Shown: one piece after another, positions 32,901-46,230 of the stretch
How the letters are laid out: the number at the start of each line of letters is the position of its first letter
How positions within the stretch are numbered: the stretch's first letter is position 1
Assembly: GCF_029852145.1 (NCBI RefSeq)
Contig: NC_079977.1
Coordinates: forward strand, 4,053,879-4,117,878
DNA: 64,000 nucleotides
Source: Microplitis mediator
Lineage: Eukaryota; Arthropoda; Insecta; Hymenoptera; Braconidae
Direction of reading: 5' to 3'
Notes under the pieces: model-generated
What the model saw: only the letters and a program-made list of their open reading frames with translations
The model's database searches: none
Told to the model about the DNA's origin: nothing
Made by a program: the position numbers and the translations under genes

Positions 32901-35900
32901 ATGACTTCGCTAAATGACGCTGATATTTTAAATAAACTGGAGAAAAATATATCAGCTAATGATGAAATTTGTATTCTAACCTACATAAACAGGTATTTCT
33001 TCATATATATTTTTAAGAAAATATATAAATATCAAATTACTTATTTGTGACCCTGGAATTTGCAGACAATTAACAACTTTCTTTTTTGACAGTAATTTGA
33101 AAAAACAAAAATTAAAAATATGCATGTGTAGAAAATTTGAAAAACTACAGGTGCATTTTTTTGAAATATTTAATTTATGGGTTTTAATGGAATTCAAAAA
33201 CTATTAGACGGATTTCAGTATCAGAATTTTATGACTTTGGAGTTAGCAGACAATTAACAATTTTTTTTTTTGACAGTAATTTAATAAAAAAATGCACGTG
33301 TAGAAAAATAAAAAATCTACAGGTGCAATTTTTTGAAACAATTTTTTTTTTAATTTATGGGTTTAAAAGAAATTCAAAAATTATTAGACTAATTTCAGTA
33401 TCAGAATTTAATGACTTGGAGTTAGCAGACAATTAATAATTTTTTTTGACAGTAATTTAAAAAAAAAAAAATGCACGTGTAGAAAAATAAAAAAACTACA
33501 GGTGCATTTTTTGAAATAATTTTTTTTTTTTTGAATTTATGGGTTTTATAGAAATTCAAAAATTATTAGACTAATTTTAGTATCAGAATTTAATGACTTG
33601 GAGTCAGCAGACAATTAACAATTTTTTTTTGACGTTAATTAAAAAATAAAAAAATGCACGTGTAGAAAAATAAAAAAACTACAGGTGCAATTTTTTCAAA
33701 TATTTTTTTTTTTAATTTATGGGTTTTAATGGAATTCAAAAATTATTAGACGGATTTCAGTATCAGAATTTAATGACCCTGGAGTTAGCAGACAATTAAT
33801 AATTTTTTTTGACAGTAATTTAAAAAAAAAAAATGCACGTGTAGAAAAATAAAAAAACTACAGGTGCAATTTTTTAAAATAATTTTTTTTTTATAATTTA
33901 TGGTTTTAAAAAGAATTCAAAAATTATTAGACTGCAAATTTTAGTATCATAATTTTTTGATACTGAAAGTAGCGGACATTAAAAAAATTTATTTCTTTGA
34001 AATAAAAAAAAAAATGACGTAGAAAAAATTTAATTTTACTTAGCAGTAACTTGTTTTTAAAAATTAAAAAACTCTGTCTGTTGCTTTCAGTATAAATTAT
34101 TTACTTACTTGGTTACTAATTTTATAACTTAAATATTTTCAGTGATAACAAGAGGATAAATTTATTCAAAACGATGACTGATAACCAGTATTTAGAATTA
34201 TGTAAATTAATAATTAATTTTACGACAAGTGAGCATGAAAATGAGTCACTCAAACAATCATGTGGTAAATTATTAAATAATTTATTGAATCACTCACATA
34301 GAAAAATTAATTTTTTCAATTTATCATTGACGTTTGATCGTAACAAAAGGTAATTTACTTATTTATTTATTTATTTTACTAGAGAAGGTATCAATTGCCC
34401 ACAATATTTTTTCGTACATAAATCTTTACTGCTCCATTGCCTACTAAAATTTATTTTCTACGGTTCTATTGCCTACGGAAATATTAAATGGGTAATTTAA
34501 TTGCGAAAAAAATAATTGCAGTTCTATTGCCTACAGAAAAATAATTCATGATGTTCAATTGGTTGCTATTTAATTGTGTACCCAATCAAAGAAATTCCTA
34601 ATTAATGTAGACAAGCTCCTGATTTTGCTGAGAAAATCTTGTACTTGTTGAGGAGAAATGACCAACGTTCAAGACCAATCACTTGATAAAAAAAACGCAG
34701 CTGGTCTGAAAAATATCAGAACCTCGGTAGTCTTCACAATAGCAACTGGAAAACTTGAGAGAGTTTTCTATCAGAAATTAGAAATTAGTGACCTGATCAG
34801 GTGATTCCCTGCGTTGACTATGAGATTCAACCCAGTGTCTTATTATGGACATGGCGAGTTATACTTTTGTCAAGACTACCGCGGTTCTGATATTTTACAG
34901 ATCAATCCTCTTTTTTTTATCAAGTGATCGGTCTTGAACGTTGGTCATTTCTCCTCAACAAGTACAAGATTTTCTCAGCAAAATCAGTAGCTCGTCTACA
35001 TTAATCAGGTATTTCTTTGATTGGGTTCACAATTAAATAGCAATCAATTGAACATCATGAATTATTTTTCTAGGCAATAGAACCGTAGAATAAATTTCAG
35101 TAGCCAACAGCAGTAAGAATTTTCAATGTAGGCAATTGATGGCTATTGCTCTGTTTCATTAATTTATTAATCAAATTTCTTTTTAGACTGAAACTCTTTG
35201 AATTAATAAAAACTATCGAAGACAAACAACTGACGAGACTCATTGAGGATCAAGACACCTGTAAGTTTCTAAATGACTGCTTGAGAGAAGTCGATGCTGT
35301 CAAAATGGAGTGGCTGTCACCCACAGCCTGTACTGATAACATTTCGCTGCTGATACAGGCAGAGAAAAAACCGAGTGACTTTGAAGATCTGCTGATTTAC
35401 AGTACTCTGGAGTTCATCCATCGGCTGTATGGATACTCGCTGACAAACTCATTGGCTATACAGCAGGTAAATTTCAAATTTTACATCAATTAGTTGCCAA
35501 GTATCCAACAGAAGACTAAACTCATCCATAATTTTCAAATTTTTCAGTTCCACCAGCTGCTACTAGACAAAGTAGTGACACTTCTGTACATGGGTCATAA
35601 AAAGCAGCGAACTCCGTCAATAAATCTCTTCACCACAGCCTTGAAGACGGACATCCGCAGCTACATCCAACAGAACCATGAGGAAACCTGGACTATCTAC
35701 CGCAGCAACCTCCAGAACGTCTACTGCACCCGTATGCTGTCGCTGGTAAAAGCCAGTGAACCCGACTGGTGGTTCCAGTGGTGCCTCAGCATCCAAGCTC
35801 TAGGAACGGACCTCCATCGCGGCGCAGATTTGATAAATATTCTCCTCAGCGTCGAAGAACGGGCCTTCAAATCCCCCGACATGTCCCTCAGGATCCAGGC

Positions 35901-38900
35901 CTTCAGAGCCTGGAAGCTGCTGATAGAAAATTTCGCGCTCGATCCAACTCAGCTGGCGATTCCGCGGCGGATAAAACTGCTCTGCATTCCCCTGAACGCG
36001 AACAACAACAAGACGGAGTCTATAGCCCTGGCCAAGTTCGAAGTCTGGCGGTACTTGATAATAAAACTCTGCTCGAAGCCTGACAAGTCTCTGACCCAAG
36101 TGGTGACCCAGTTCCTGAACTTCTGCTTCGGGCCACTGGGTGACACTCCGCTGCTGTCAACAAAATCGGGGATCCAGTCGTCCCCGGGGAAGCGATTCAT
36201 CAAAGCCCGCAAGTGGGCCGTGGACTCTCTGCTCCAGCTGTTGGTCTCCAATCCCCAGGAACGTCTCGCGGTCACCGTCGACTACAAGGAAAATATCCCG
36301 GCGATAACTCAGGAACTTTTCCAGGAAAGTTTCAAGAGTTACATCCACAGCGCTGGGGAAGCCTGTCTGCTGATCAACGACTCCGAGTGCGTCTTCGAGA
36401 ACCGGAAGACACTGAACCGCATCCTCTGGCAGTCACTGGTCGGCTTAATAAACCAGTCTACTGATGAACTGAAAGCCAAAATGTACAGGGAGTTGATTCT
36501 GATAATTGGCGAGGTGATAAATCACATAAAAGTCCGCGACGAGTTGACCAGTAGTCTGCTGCTGGACATAATCGTGCCCGAGCTGGTAAAAGTAATCGAG
36601 CACTTGCTGTACCGCGACCAGACATTGATGGACCTGTTGGTCAAGCTCCTGGACCCCGAGTTCCTCACCCACGGGAACGGCGGACTCAAGTCCCTGATAG
36701 TTCACGCCATCAAACCGGAAGCTGTCACTTCATACCATCCAGCGTCTTTGCCATTCATCAGATCCATCACCCGGCAAATGGAGTCGCTGACCAGCAATGA
36801 AAATCTCAGCAGTTTCATCATCGAGCTCTGGTCCGAATTAGCAGATCTGCTGGTAAAATTCATCTCCAGCAACCAGTCGATCAACGAAGGAACTGCGCTG
36901 GCCCACAATTTTGACACCACGTACTCCCTGCTGCTCTTTCCAGTAAAAAGCAAGTGGATCAACGAGCAAGATGTCAATTATCTGGTGAAGATCAGCCGCA
37001 TATGGAAGGAACTGTACGCGCATTTTAATATCGCCGCTGATTTGGTGGCAACTGTCAAGAACAACGAAGTCCTGGACCACGTGGCTGATGCCCTGCTGGC
37101 GTTAATCAGCTCACAAGGCGCAGAAAAATTTTCCTACAGGTTCGTCTGCTTCATATTCGAGGCCTTGATGAACACGATTCATTACGCCGACTTTCTGGCT
37201 CTTGAGGAAGTGCCCAGTCTGCTGCTGCTGCTCCGCGATGTCACTCAGGCAGCCCTGGAACAGGTCACGCACGTCAGCGAAATCGAGTGCAGCCTGAAGA
37301 CGATGGCCTCCTTGCTGATTACCGTCTACGGGTTGAACCAGAGCCAGGCCCGCGTTCATCTGAGTGTCCTGAGACCTTGCGTCGAGTCGATGCTAAAAAT
37401 AAACACCGAGTGCATCAAGGAAATTGTCACCACCTGGGAAACGGTCGTCATAATCCTGAGAGGTCTCTCCGGTTCTCTGACCTGCGAGTTCGTGAGCTCG
37501 TACCGCGAGGCTCTGGATGTCGCTCTCTGTCACCCGAATCATGAGATCGCCGCCCAGACGATGAGTTTCCTGGACATCCGGTCGAGCTGCGGTGATGAAA
37601 TCAAGCGGATTCTCGATGAAGTGGAGGCTGAAGCCCAGAAGAATGTCAATTGTTCAGGTGGTAAAAGTGACGAGACGGAAAAGAGACCCGTCAAAGTCGC
37701 GGGAAGTTTTCTCGCCAGGAGGTCTGGGGTAAAAGCCGGTAAGAAGGGGAAAGAAAAACGGGTGGCGCCAGTTCCGCCTGAACCAGACTCACAGGATTAT
37801 GTTCTGATTCAAAATGATGTAAAAGTTAACGTCAACTTGTTGACGGAACATCAGAAGGAATGTTTCAAGCGTCGACGGGACGACATACCCGCGATGTACA
37901 ACGACCTCTCGCAATCTGGGTCCCGGAACACTCAGGAATTGGAAGAGTGGTTCAAAAATAAAGCCGGTGGTTCAACGGAAGCGACGGATGACAATAAAGA
38001 AAATAAATTGCGCGAGGAAGCTGTCAAAGAGAGCGAGGAAACTCTTGTTGATAAAACCGAAGAGCTGAGTCCGGATGTCGGTGATAAGATCGACGAGCCG
38101 GTGTCAGTTTGCGCTGTAAAGAAACTTAACTTTGAATCCCGCGATGAGTTTCCGGACGAGAATGAAAACACGCAGGAGAAAGACCTGACCAAGTCGGAGA
38201 TGAGATTAAACAGGAGGAAGCCGAGTCGCGTGACGAGGATTTACGCCAAGGAGCGAAGAGAAGATGCCAGAGAGTCTAGAGAATCGGATGGTAGAAGAGA
38301 CGGCAGGAGCAAACGCGGACGCAGACGTGGCGGGAGATCCAGACTGAGTACCGAGCGGGAAAATTTAAAACGCAAAGCGGACTCGGAAGAGTTCGCTGAT
38401 GTCAAGAGACGCAGGCACTCGGCTCCGCATCCAGCAGATCTCCAAAGTGATACTGAAAGTTTTTGCTCGAATGACAGCGAGAAATCTTCGCCTACTGACG
38501 GAAGCAGCGGCAGCGGAAGCGTAAACAGAACTGGAGTCTCTCAGAGAACCAGGAAAGAAATGTCCCGGCTGAAGATCGACATGGTCTTCGACAGCCAGAA
38601 CAAGAGTAAGCTGCGCAATAAATCTTCTGACGAGCAGCGCAAGAACAGCGACGACTTTGTCTATGAGAAGATGAACAAAAGGCACTCGCTGGATCCCTAC
38701 AAGTTGATGCGGAAGACCACCAGGAGCAGCGGGGACGCGATGCTGGTTGAGCAGCAGAGTCTAGGACAAGTTCGTCGCAAACGCAAGCGCGATCTGGGTG
38801 CTAAAGATTCAGATAAAAATCAGGGACAAGAAGATTTCAAGTTCCGGAGTCCGTTGTCCAGTCCCTCGACCTCGACTACTTCTAACTCGACCGCCGAGCG

Positions 38901-41900
38901 GCAGGATGACGACGACGTCATCGAAAGCTCACAGGATTTGTGCTCCGTCAGGTCTCCCAGGCGTGATAAGAAAATTGACATGACCTGCAGCCAAGTGTCC
39001 GCTAGTCCTATTAAATGTGAAGCTCCTGGACCAGCATCTCCAGTTACAGCGGATCCATCTCCAATAAAATCCGAATCTCCAGTGAAACCAACATCTCCAG
39101 TCAAGGTCACAGTCTTTCCTGTAAAACTGCCGTCTCCAGTGAAGTCTAGTCTAGAAGACACCACAGAAGTCATCAAAGAGACAGTCGATGAGTCAAAGAC
39201 AATAAATTATTCATCACCCAAAAGTGTAAAACGTCTGGCGAAAGTCAAATTATTCACACCAGGACGCGGCGCTCACATGCTGGGACTGGTCACCAAACTA
39301 GGGATCCCTGACAGCAACGAACCTGACGAAGACAAAATGTCTAGAGTAACGAAACCCAAAGAAACCGAACTGGAGGCGATTAAGAAGGAGCGGGTGAAAG
39401 ATATCGGGAGTCCCAGTGGCAGCAGACAGGAAAAAATATTCAGTAACATGAAGTCCGGTGACTATTTGCTGTCTCCGCCTACTAAATTATTCAGTAACCT
39501 GAAGAACGACGGGGAAAAAATATCACCCAAGATGGAGAAGACAAAAGACGTTGGTAAAACAGACCACGATTACGCGGAATTAAAGGAAGTTGACGATCTG
39601 CCGATTCTCGAATGGTCTAACGCTAATCCGCCTTCGCTGACAGCTTCTCCAAGTGCTGGGATCCTCAAGAGACGCGCGGCCAGTCTCAGTACCGCGAATG
39701 TCACCAATAACGTCAACAATACCGCGGGAAATTCGTTGGCTGAAGAACCGGGAAATGAAAAGCGGAAGCGCGTGAGTTTCGCCGACCCCCCGGTCTCCAA
39801 AGAAATGGGCTACGAAGTTCTGTCAGGGTCCCCTGCTAAGTTGAACAAACTCTTGATATCCCGGAGTTTTCCTGGCAGAAAGGACACGCCGTATAAATTA
39901 AAGCAGTCGCGGCTGAGGACGATTCTAATGGAGGATTTGAAGCCCAAAGAAGTCCAGGTTCAGGACAAAGGACTTGAGGTCCATGTTGACGGTCTGTTCG
40001 ACGTAAATATCGAGGACAAGGACCAGGAGACGGTGGAAGTCTCGATAGCCTCGCAGGATATTTTCCAGCAGGAGGAGATCAGTATAATTGACGTGGGTAA
40101 AAAGGACGACTCGGTGGTCGAGGAGTTCGCGACCCAGGACTCGACGATTGAAAGAATAATCAACGGCACCATCAGCGACAGGGTGATAGGGGACGGTAAC
40201 GTCAACGAGGCTCTGGAGGACACCGTCGACGTGCAAAATATCAGCAATTTTACTGCTGACGAGAGTATTTACAAGCCGGTGCGCACGAGCACGGTGGAGA
40301 AAATAAACGCGAGCGACACTTTGCTGATCACTGATTCGCTGTTCGAGAGCCGGTCGCAGAGTCAGAGTTCGGAGAGCGAATTTCAGGACCAGAGTCGGAG
40401 TCAAATGGAAATGACTGACCCGATTTGTCCGACTTTGCTGGGCTGCATGGAACCGATCGACTCGATTGTTGACAGTCTGGTCCATCCGCTTTGGTCGAAA
40501 AATTTGTCCAAGTTGCTGAGCTCGAGGAATATCAATACCGTGGGTGATTTGGCTGCGTTGAGTCACGACGAGTATGAGAAGCTGCCGTTAAAGGGCACGG
40601 GGAGTCCGAAAGTTGAACATGTCCGCAGAGTACTGACGGACTTTTCTATGTCGCTGTCGATGCCGATGGAAAAATCGACTGGGAAGTGTGACAGTGAAGA
40701 ACTGATGGATGTTGATGCTGATGAAGCGCAGAAAATTGATAGGGTTGAGCTGATTGAAGATGTGGCGACGCCGGCTTATGACCAGGAGGATTTGAATATC
40801 ACTGAAGTACTTACTGATAAAATTCGAGTTACGCAGGGGCAGGAGTTTGGCGGTGAGAATCCGGACACGAGCAGTTCCAATGGGTTCGGGTCGATTATTT
40901 TGGACAGCACGCTGTCGCCGCCCAAGAAATCGTCGACGGGAATCAACAGTGGGCTGATGAGGTCCGTTGACACGAGAGACGTTGGGGTTTCGACTGACCC
41001 GGTTGATACTAATAGCAAATCTGTTGATGTACAAATGAAATTAGAAGATTTATTAGATGAAATTGATGTTAATGTTGTGTTGGCTAGTGGAATCAAACGG
41101 AGCTGTCCGGAGAATATTATTAAAGCTTATAAGGTAACTTGGGTTTATTTATTTACTTACAGTCGACTCATCATAAGCCTGGTCTAGGGGAAAGGGGAAA
41201 TTTTTCGTGAAATTTCAGTCTTTGGTACCGTGCGTTTAGTTTTGGTCTCGACTACTCGTTATAAGCCTGTGTTTATTTTATATCATTTTAAACGTCATAT
41301 TTACGGTTTGTCACATGCGCCAGTGTCCTGATTTTTCTAGTGCTTAATTAATTACAGTAATAATAATAACGAGCAACCTGCATTCACTACGTGACTGCCC
41401 AAATATCACTACTAAATTTATAAAATACGCAGAAAAAAAGGATTTCTTGCCGCAAATAATTTTAATTTGCACCAAGAAATTTTATGCATTATCAATTAAA
41501 TACAAAAATTGTCTTGGGGCGAGAAAAGATTTTTTTGGTCAAGAAATAATTCCTTGCGCCAAGTAATTTTTTCTAGTTCTAAATAAATTTTTGTTTTCAA
41601 TTCACAATGCAAAAAATTTATTGGGGTAAGTAAAAATTTTCTTTAGGCGAGTAAAGATTTTTTGTGTCAATGAATCCTTTTTTTTTCTATCCACACTTTT
41701 TTGGCTTTGAGAAGCTTCCTAAAACCAAAAGGGAGTATAAAAATCTGTCATTTTGGAATAAGTAACGCGATATAAATAATATAGTTATATATTCAATGAC
41801 ATTCAGTCATATTTAGTGACAGAATAATTAAAGTATTAATTTATTTAAAGAAAATAAATACGATCGTCTTTTTTCCCGCGTAATTTAAATGTAATTCGAA

Positions 41901-44072
41901 TGATATAGATAAATCTATTTATCTCAATACTTGGCAATTAAAAAGAGTTTAAAGTATGAAAAGGCACAAATTCAAGTCAAGACCTATCTGATGATACCAA
42001 TTTCAATAACATCAACTAATTCTATAATATAAATATGGCGGGAACAAAATTTTCCTTTTTCTCTTAATAATAATAATAATTGTTATTGATCAACATAATA
42101 CTCAATAAAACTTTTAAATTGTAACAGAAGCTTTAATTGTAATTAATCATTACAATTATCAACAATAAATAATATTTATAAAATTATTATCCGCGAAAGA
42201 TCGATAGTAAATTTTCAGGGTGGCCGCGAACCGGGAAAACAGGGAATTATCAGGGAATTTAATGCAACCGGGAGATATCATGGAAATGTCAGGGAATTTC
42301 GAAAAGTATCCGGGAATTAAATTGTAACAGTTCAAAATTTGAAAAATTTTAAATTATACACTAGTTAGAAAAATTAAGGGATATTAAAAAAATTTCAAAT
42401 TTTAAAGTGATTTTCCCCAGGTTGTAACTCGAAGGAAAATGGTCGTACAATAAAAACAAAAAGTCAAACTGTAGCTTCAAGTGTCTAGTTTTCTGATCTG
42501 GTCTTTATATTTTTTTATTATGTGCGGTTCCGGAGTAATCCTAAGAAAACTATTGAAAAAGAAATTTACCAAATTTTTGCTCGTCTTAAAAACGGTCTTC
42601 GAGCTTCAATAAATTTTTTTCGATAATTATGATTGATTTTTAATTGCTCCGGAACCGTGCATAATAAAAAAATTTAAAGACCCAGATCAGAAAACTAGAC
42701 ACTTGAAGCTACAGTTTGACTTTTTGTTTTTATTGTACGACCATTTTCCTTCGAGTTACAAACTGGAGAAAATTACTAAAAAATTTGAAATTTTTTTAAT
42801 ATCCCTTAATTTTTGTAACCAGTGTATTTTGAATTTATTTAAATCATAAAATTTCTTATTAAATATTTCAACTTATACATTTTTAACATCGAATAATCAA
42901 AAGTAGGCAATATTAATTTATTTTATCGCCCTTTTTTCTGGTTTCTCTTATGATTTAATTATCAAATTAAATTATTAAAAATGAAAATATAATAAAAATT
43001 TTGAATATCTAAATAATACGAATAAAATTTCTAAATCAGGGAAAAATGTGAAAAACTTTACTGGAAAACCGGGAAATATCAGGGAATTTTGAAATCATTT
43101 CTTTGTGGCCACCCTGATTTTCATCATTAACTTTAATATTTTGTTCCGATCATTAGTTTATAATTTATCGAATTTTCCCGGAGGCTTATAACGGAATGTC
43201 TGCTACGAAACTCCCAAAAGCGGTCAAGTGGTCACTGTTTGCACTCAGCACCCGCCGATTAAGGGGAGAGACACTACGGGCAGGCTTATGACGTAGACTG
43301 TAATATAATCAAAGCGAATTTTTGAATTTATCAATAAAAATTTTTTATTTTTTTTCAGGCAAAAATGATGAACAAAAACGACACGGACATAGGACGTGAA
43401 ACAATGCGCTTACTAGGAATGGAAACTTACGCAGACACCTGTTTAAAAATAGCATGTCGTGATTACGGTGCCTCTAAAATAATCGGCCGCCTTCCCGGCA
43501 TATTCAGTAACGACAAAGAATTTTTTACCAAAGTCCTCAATACCTATCGCATGAAACTGACCACCACCGACCTGCTGAACGTCTCCGACACCGACAACAT
43601 GAAGCAGGAGTTCTGTAAAAAATTAACTTCCGCAGAACTCTGCGAGATGCTGTCCCGCGTTTTAGCCGACGAGGAGAAAGATGACGTAAAAACGCAAATA
43701 AATGACGAGACTTGTTTGAACTCTTTGTTAAAACGGATGCCCGCCGATTCGGTGATCAGTCACACCGTCGCCAACGACGAACTGATTCCGCCGCCGGTCG
43801 TTCTGGACATCGCGCTGCAGAATAACTCGCCTGAGGTGATCGCCGCGGCTTTGGATACCGACAGCAACATCAACAATAATATCAAAGAAGCGATCATCAA
43901 TAAATATCTAACGCCTGATAAATTAATTACTTATTTGAATAACAAACAGACGGAAATTTCAAAGCAGCAGTTTATTGACATCTACCGATTTATTTGTGAT
44001 AAATTTTCAATTGACGAATTGCTTGACATTAATAATGATATTATTAAAGATAAATTTAAACAATTGAAGTAA
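32901..44072 (+). CDS. Rif1: Rif1, replication-timing and telomere-associated PP1 adaptor
   Basis: Five coding exons: 32901-32992, 34143-34349, 35187-35466, 35548-41133, 43359-44072; all introns GT..AG, joined frame 2,292 residues plus stop. Residues 1 to about 885 form the alpha-helical HEAT-type Rif1 N-terminal domain (for example RAFRAW and RIKLLCIPL). Then follow a long charged disordered region with a basic RGRRRGG stretch near residue 1,110 and a cluster of SPxK CDK-type sites near 1,350-1,395. PP1-docking motifs GILK (about 1,564) and RVSF (about 1,601) follow in the order known for metazoan RIF1. The conserved C-terminal domain (about 1,817-1,890) contains NINTVGDLAAL and SPKVEHVRRVL. 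Rif1 recruits PP1 to counter DDK at origins and affects replication timing and repair. Exon 1 is placed by its ATG and consensus donor. Confidence 0.93.
33050..33990. repeat. Tandem repeat in Rif1 intron 1
   Basis: About five copies of a roughly 175-bp unit containing GAGTTAGCAGACAATTAA, ATGCACGTGTAGAAAAAT and AAACTACAGGTGCA. The unit resembles the MITE at 31,343-31,877, so a transposon fragment seems to have been amplified in tandem inside the intron. Confidence 0.75.
34390..35140. mobile_element. Foldback element filling Rif1 intron 2
   Basis: Ends ATCAATTGCCCACAA and GTAGGCAATTGATGG. The arms, including AAATGACCAACGTTCAAGAC and its reverse complement near 34,935-34,955, pair over several hundred bases. 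The element takes up nearly the whole 837-nt intron. Confidence 0.75.
41134..42215. other. Rif1 intron 4, left part
   Basis: Non-coding. A possible small element lies at about 41,430-41,695 (AAAAAAAGGATTTC..AATCCTTTTTTTT ends, with repeated GCCAAGAAAT-like text). The remainder shows nothing recognisable. Confidence 0.4.
42216..43116. mobile_element. CAGGGTGGCC element in Rif1 intron 4, with nested MITE
   Basis: Ends CAGGGTGGCCGCGAACCGGG and TTTGTGGCCACCCTG; repeated CAGGGAAT/CCGGGAA motifs near both ends. The flanking ATTTT on both sides may be a 5-bp duplication but is low complexity. A second MITE (42,359-42,824) lies inside. Confidence 0.75.
42359..42824. mobile_element. CACTRGTTA hairpin MITE nested in the previous element
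   Basis: Ends CACTAGTTAGAAAAATTAAG and CTTAATTTTTGTAACCAGTG, TA on both sides. The arms pair along most of the 466 bp (AGTGTCTAGTTTTCTGATCT appears on both strands). Confidence 0.75.
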
Positions 44073-44122
44073 TTGATTAATTAATTGATTAATGATCACT
44101 TATTTTAATTACTTATTAATTA

Positions 44123-44308
44123 CAGTCGAATTTCATTAACTCGGAGTCCATTAATTCGGAACTTCCGCTGTCGGCCATTCGATGGACCATTCGTGTGATG
44201 AGAGCGCATGCGTCGAATTTAATTTTTGAAGAAGGGGCAGAGTTAACTCCGAAATTCGGAGAAATTTCTGGTCCGTAACAAAATGTCCGAGTTAATGGCA
44301 GCCGACTG
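44123..44308. mobile_element. CAGTCGRMT..TTAACTCGGA MITE in the Rif1 3' region
   Basis: 186 bp, left end CAGTCGAATTTCATTAACTC, right end GAGTTAATGGCAGCCGACTG. These look like pogo/Tigger-type termini. It lies 51 bp after the Rif1 stop, so it may be transcribed in the 3' UTR; AATAAA motifs follow at about 44,367 and 44,440. Confidence 0.65.
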
Positions 44309-44859
44309 CAAATGATTTTTTGAGCTCTCTCGCGTTTTTGGTCAGTAATTTTTTTTCGTTTTAAATAAAAGTTCAAAAAATTAATGAATTAGTAATTAGA
44401 CTAGTAATTAATATAAGTTGTAAATACCACATGTGTATAAATAAAAACTATTTACAGTAAAAAACAATAAATTCTGAAAGGAGAGTAATTAATATACTTT
44501 AGTTATTGTACTTTTTATTATTATTATTATTTGATGTTACTATTAAATATTAATATACAAGACTTTCATTAAATTGCACTGTAATATTTTATGTAACTAT
44601 TATCTGTATTGATAATAAAATAATTTTCTACATATTAATTGGTCTATATATTTATTGTTCAAGAAAATCCACGGGGTGAAAAATTCAGACTAAAAATGTC
44701 TGAAGACAAAATAAATTTTTATTGTATGGGAAAATTTTCTGAGAAATTATGGAAAAATTAAAATCAGTCATTGATATAAAATATAAATTGCTTTATATAT
44801 ATATCACTTTCCTGGTGATAAATTTCGGAAAAGTAAAAAGTTAAATTTACAGTAAAAAA

Positions 44860-45480
44860 TTTTCGGAGTAAAAGCGGATTAAGTCCGGAGTAAATAGGAA
44901 GCGGATGTCTAATTTTAATATTAAGACTACGAATTGGAATGAATGCGGGATTAAATAAAATCTAGATCACTCTGCTGAAAAAAAAGCTCCATATTTACTC
45001 GTATTCAGAGTAATCTTTTTTTAAAACTCCGCAACTCAGATTGACAGAGTTAATACGGAGCGGACTGTAGTTTTATTTAATTCCTTCGGAGAAAAATTAA
45101 CTCCGAAGGGATGTTAGTTTTAATATTCAGACTCCGAATCGGAATGAATGCGGATTTAAACAAAGTCTAGATCACTCTGAAATTACTCCGCTGAAAAAAA
45201 CATTCTTTATTTACTCCGTATTCGGAGAATTTTTTTTTTTTCAAACTTCAGAACTCTGAGTGACGGAATAAACTCGGAGTCAATGCGGAGCAGATGACTG
45301 TTATTTTATTTAATCTCGGAGTCAAATTTACTCCGAAGAGAATTTTATTTTGATGTAAAAACTCCGAATCGGAGTAAATTCGAATTTAAATAAAATTCAG
45401 ATCACTCCGTAATTACTCCACTGAAAAAAAATTCCTTATTGACTCCGTATTCGAACGAATTTTGTTTTAAACTCCGGAAC
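44860..45480. repeat. Tandem repeat with ACTCCG motifs
   Basis: About three copies of a unit near 190 bp, with GACTCCGAATCGGA, TAGATCACTC and TATTTACTCCGTATTCGGA. No coding potential. 45,481-46,122 contains nothing recognisable. Confidence 0.65.
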
Positions 45481-46122
45481 TCCGAGTGACGGAGTGAATT
45501 TGTATTTAAATAAAACTAGTAATCACTCCTGATTTTTTTATTGGGTGTATTTTATTTTACGGCATTTAAATAACTTTTTTTTAAGCATAAATGAAGTAAT
45601 TTTTAATAAAATTAATATTTGTATGACTCGTAATTATTAGTATGTAATAGCTATCGATCATATGAATTTAAATAATAATTATATACATTTTTGTAATCGA
45701 CTTTCACTGAAATATTTATTTGGAGAAAGTATAAGTGATTAAATATTTAAGCTCTGACATATGATAAGTATGTGAGTGTTTATGATCGTGAGAATTTGTT
45801 TATCTAATTACTACTTTAATTACGTTAATATCTTAGATAATTACCAATAAATATATACAAAGCTTGTAATATATAATATGTAATTAATAATTAACAATTA
45901 TATAAATTTATATATATGGTAGTTTTAAATTCTTGTATCAAAAAAATATGAAAGGAATTTTTTTCATGGTTTTTTTTAAACTCATATCTATATATATTTT
46001 AAAAAATATCTAAAGTTTCTTGATTTGACATTTTTTCAAATCTATCAAAAAACTTATAATTCAAAATTTTTTAAAATTCAAAAATTTTCATTACAAAAAT
46101 TTGAAGTTTAAAAAAAAAAAAT

Positions 46123-46195
46123 TGTTTCCGCCCGGGATCGAACCGGGGACCTTGTGCGTGTGAAGCACACGTGATGACCACTACACTACGGAAAC
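46123..46195 (-). tRNA. tRNA-Val (anticodon CAC)
   Basis: 73 nt on the minus strand. The acceptor stem GTTTCCG/CGGAAAC is fully paired, the D arm has TAGTGTAGTGG, the anticodon loop is TTCACAC (anticodon CAC) on a GTGTGC stem, and the T arm has the GGTTCGATCC consensus (internal B box). No intron. The discriminator is A; CCA is not encoded, as is normal in eukaryotes. Confidence 0.95.
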
Positions 46196-46230
46196 ATGAT
46201 ACGTATTGGTGGTAATTTTATATTGTACAT

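Noticed and set aside
35769..41096. Many 60-210 codon frames on the minus strand and other plus frames across Rif1 exon 4
   Set aside because: They overlap a long conserved coding exon, show no family motifs and are shadows of its codon usage.
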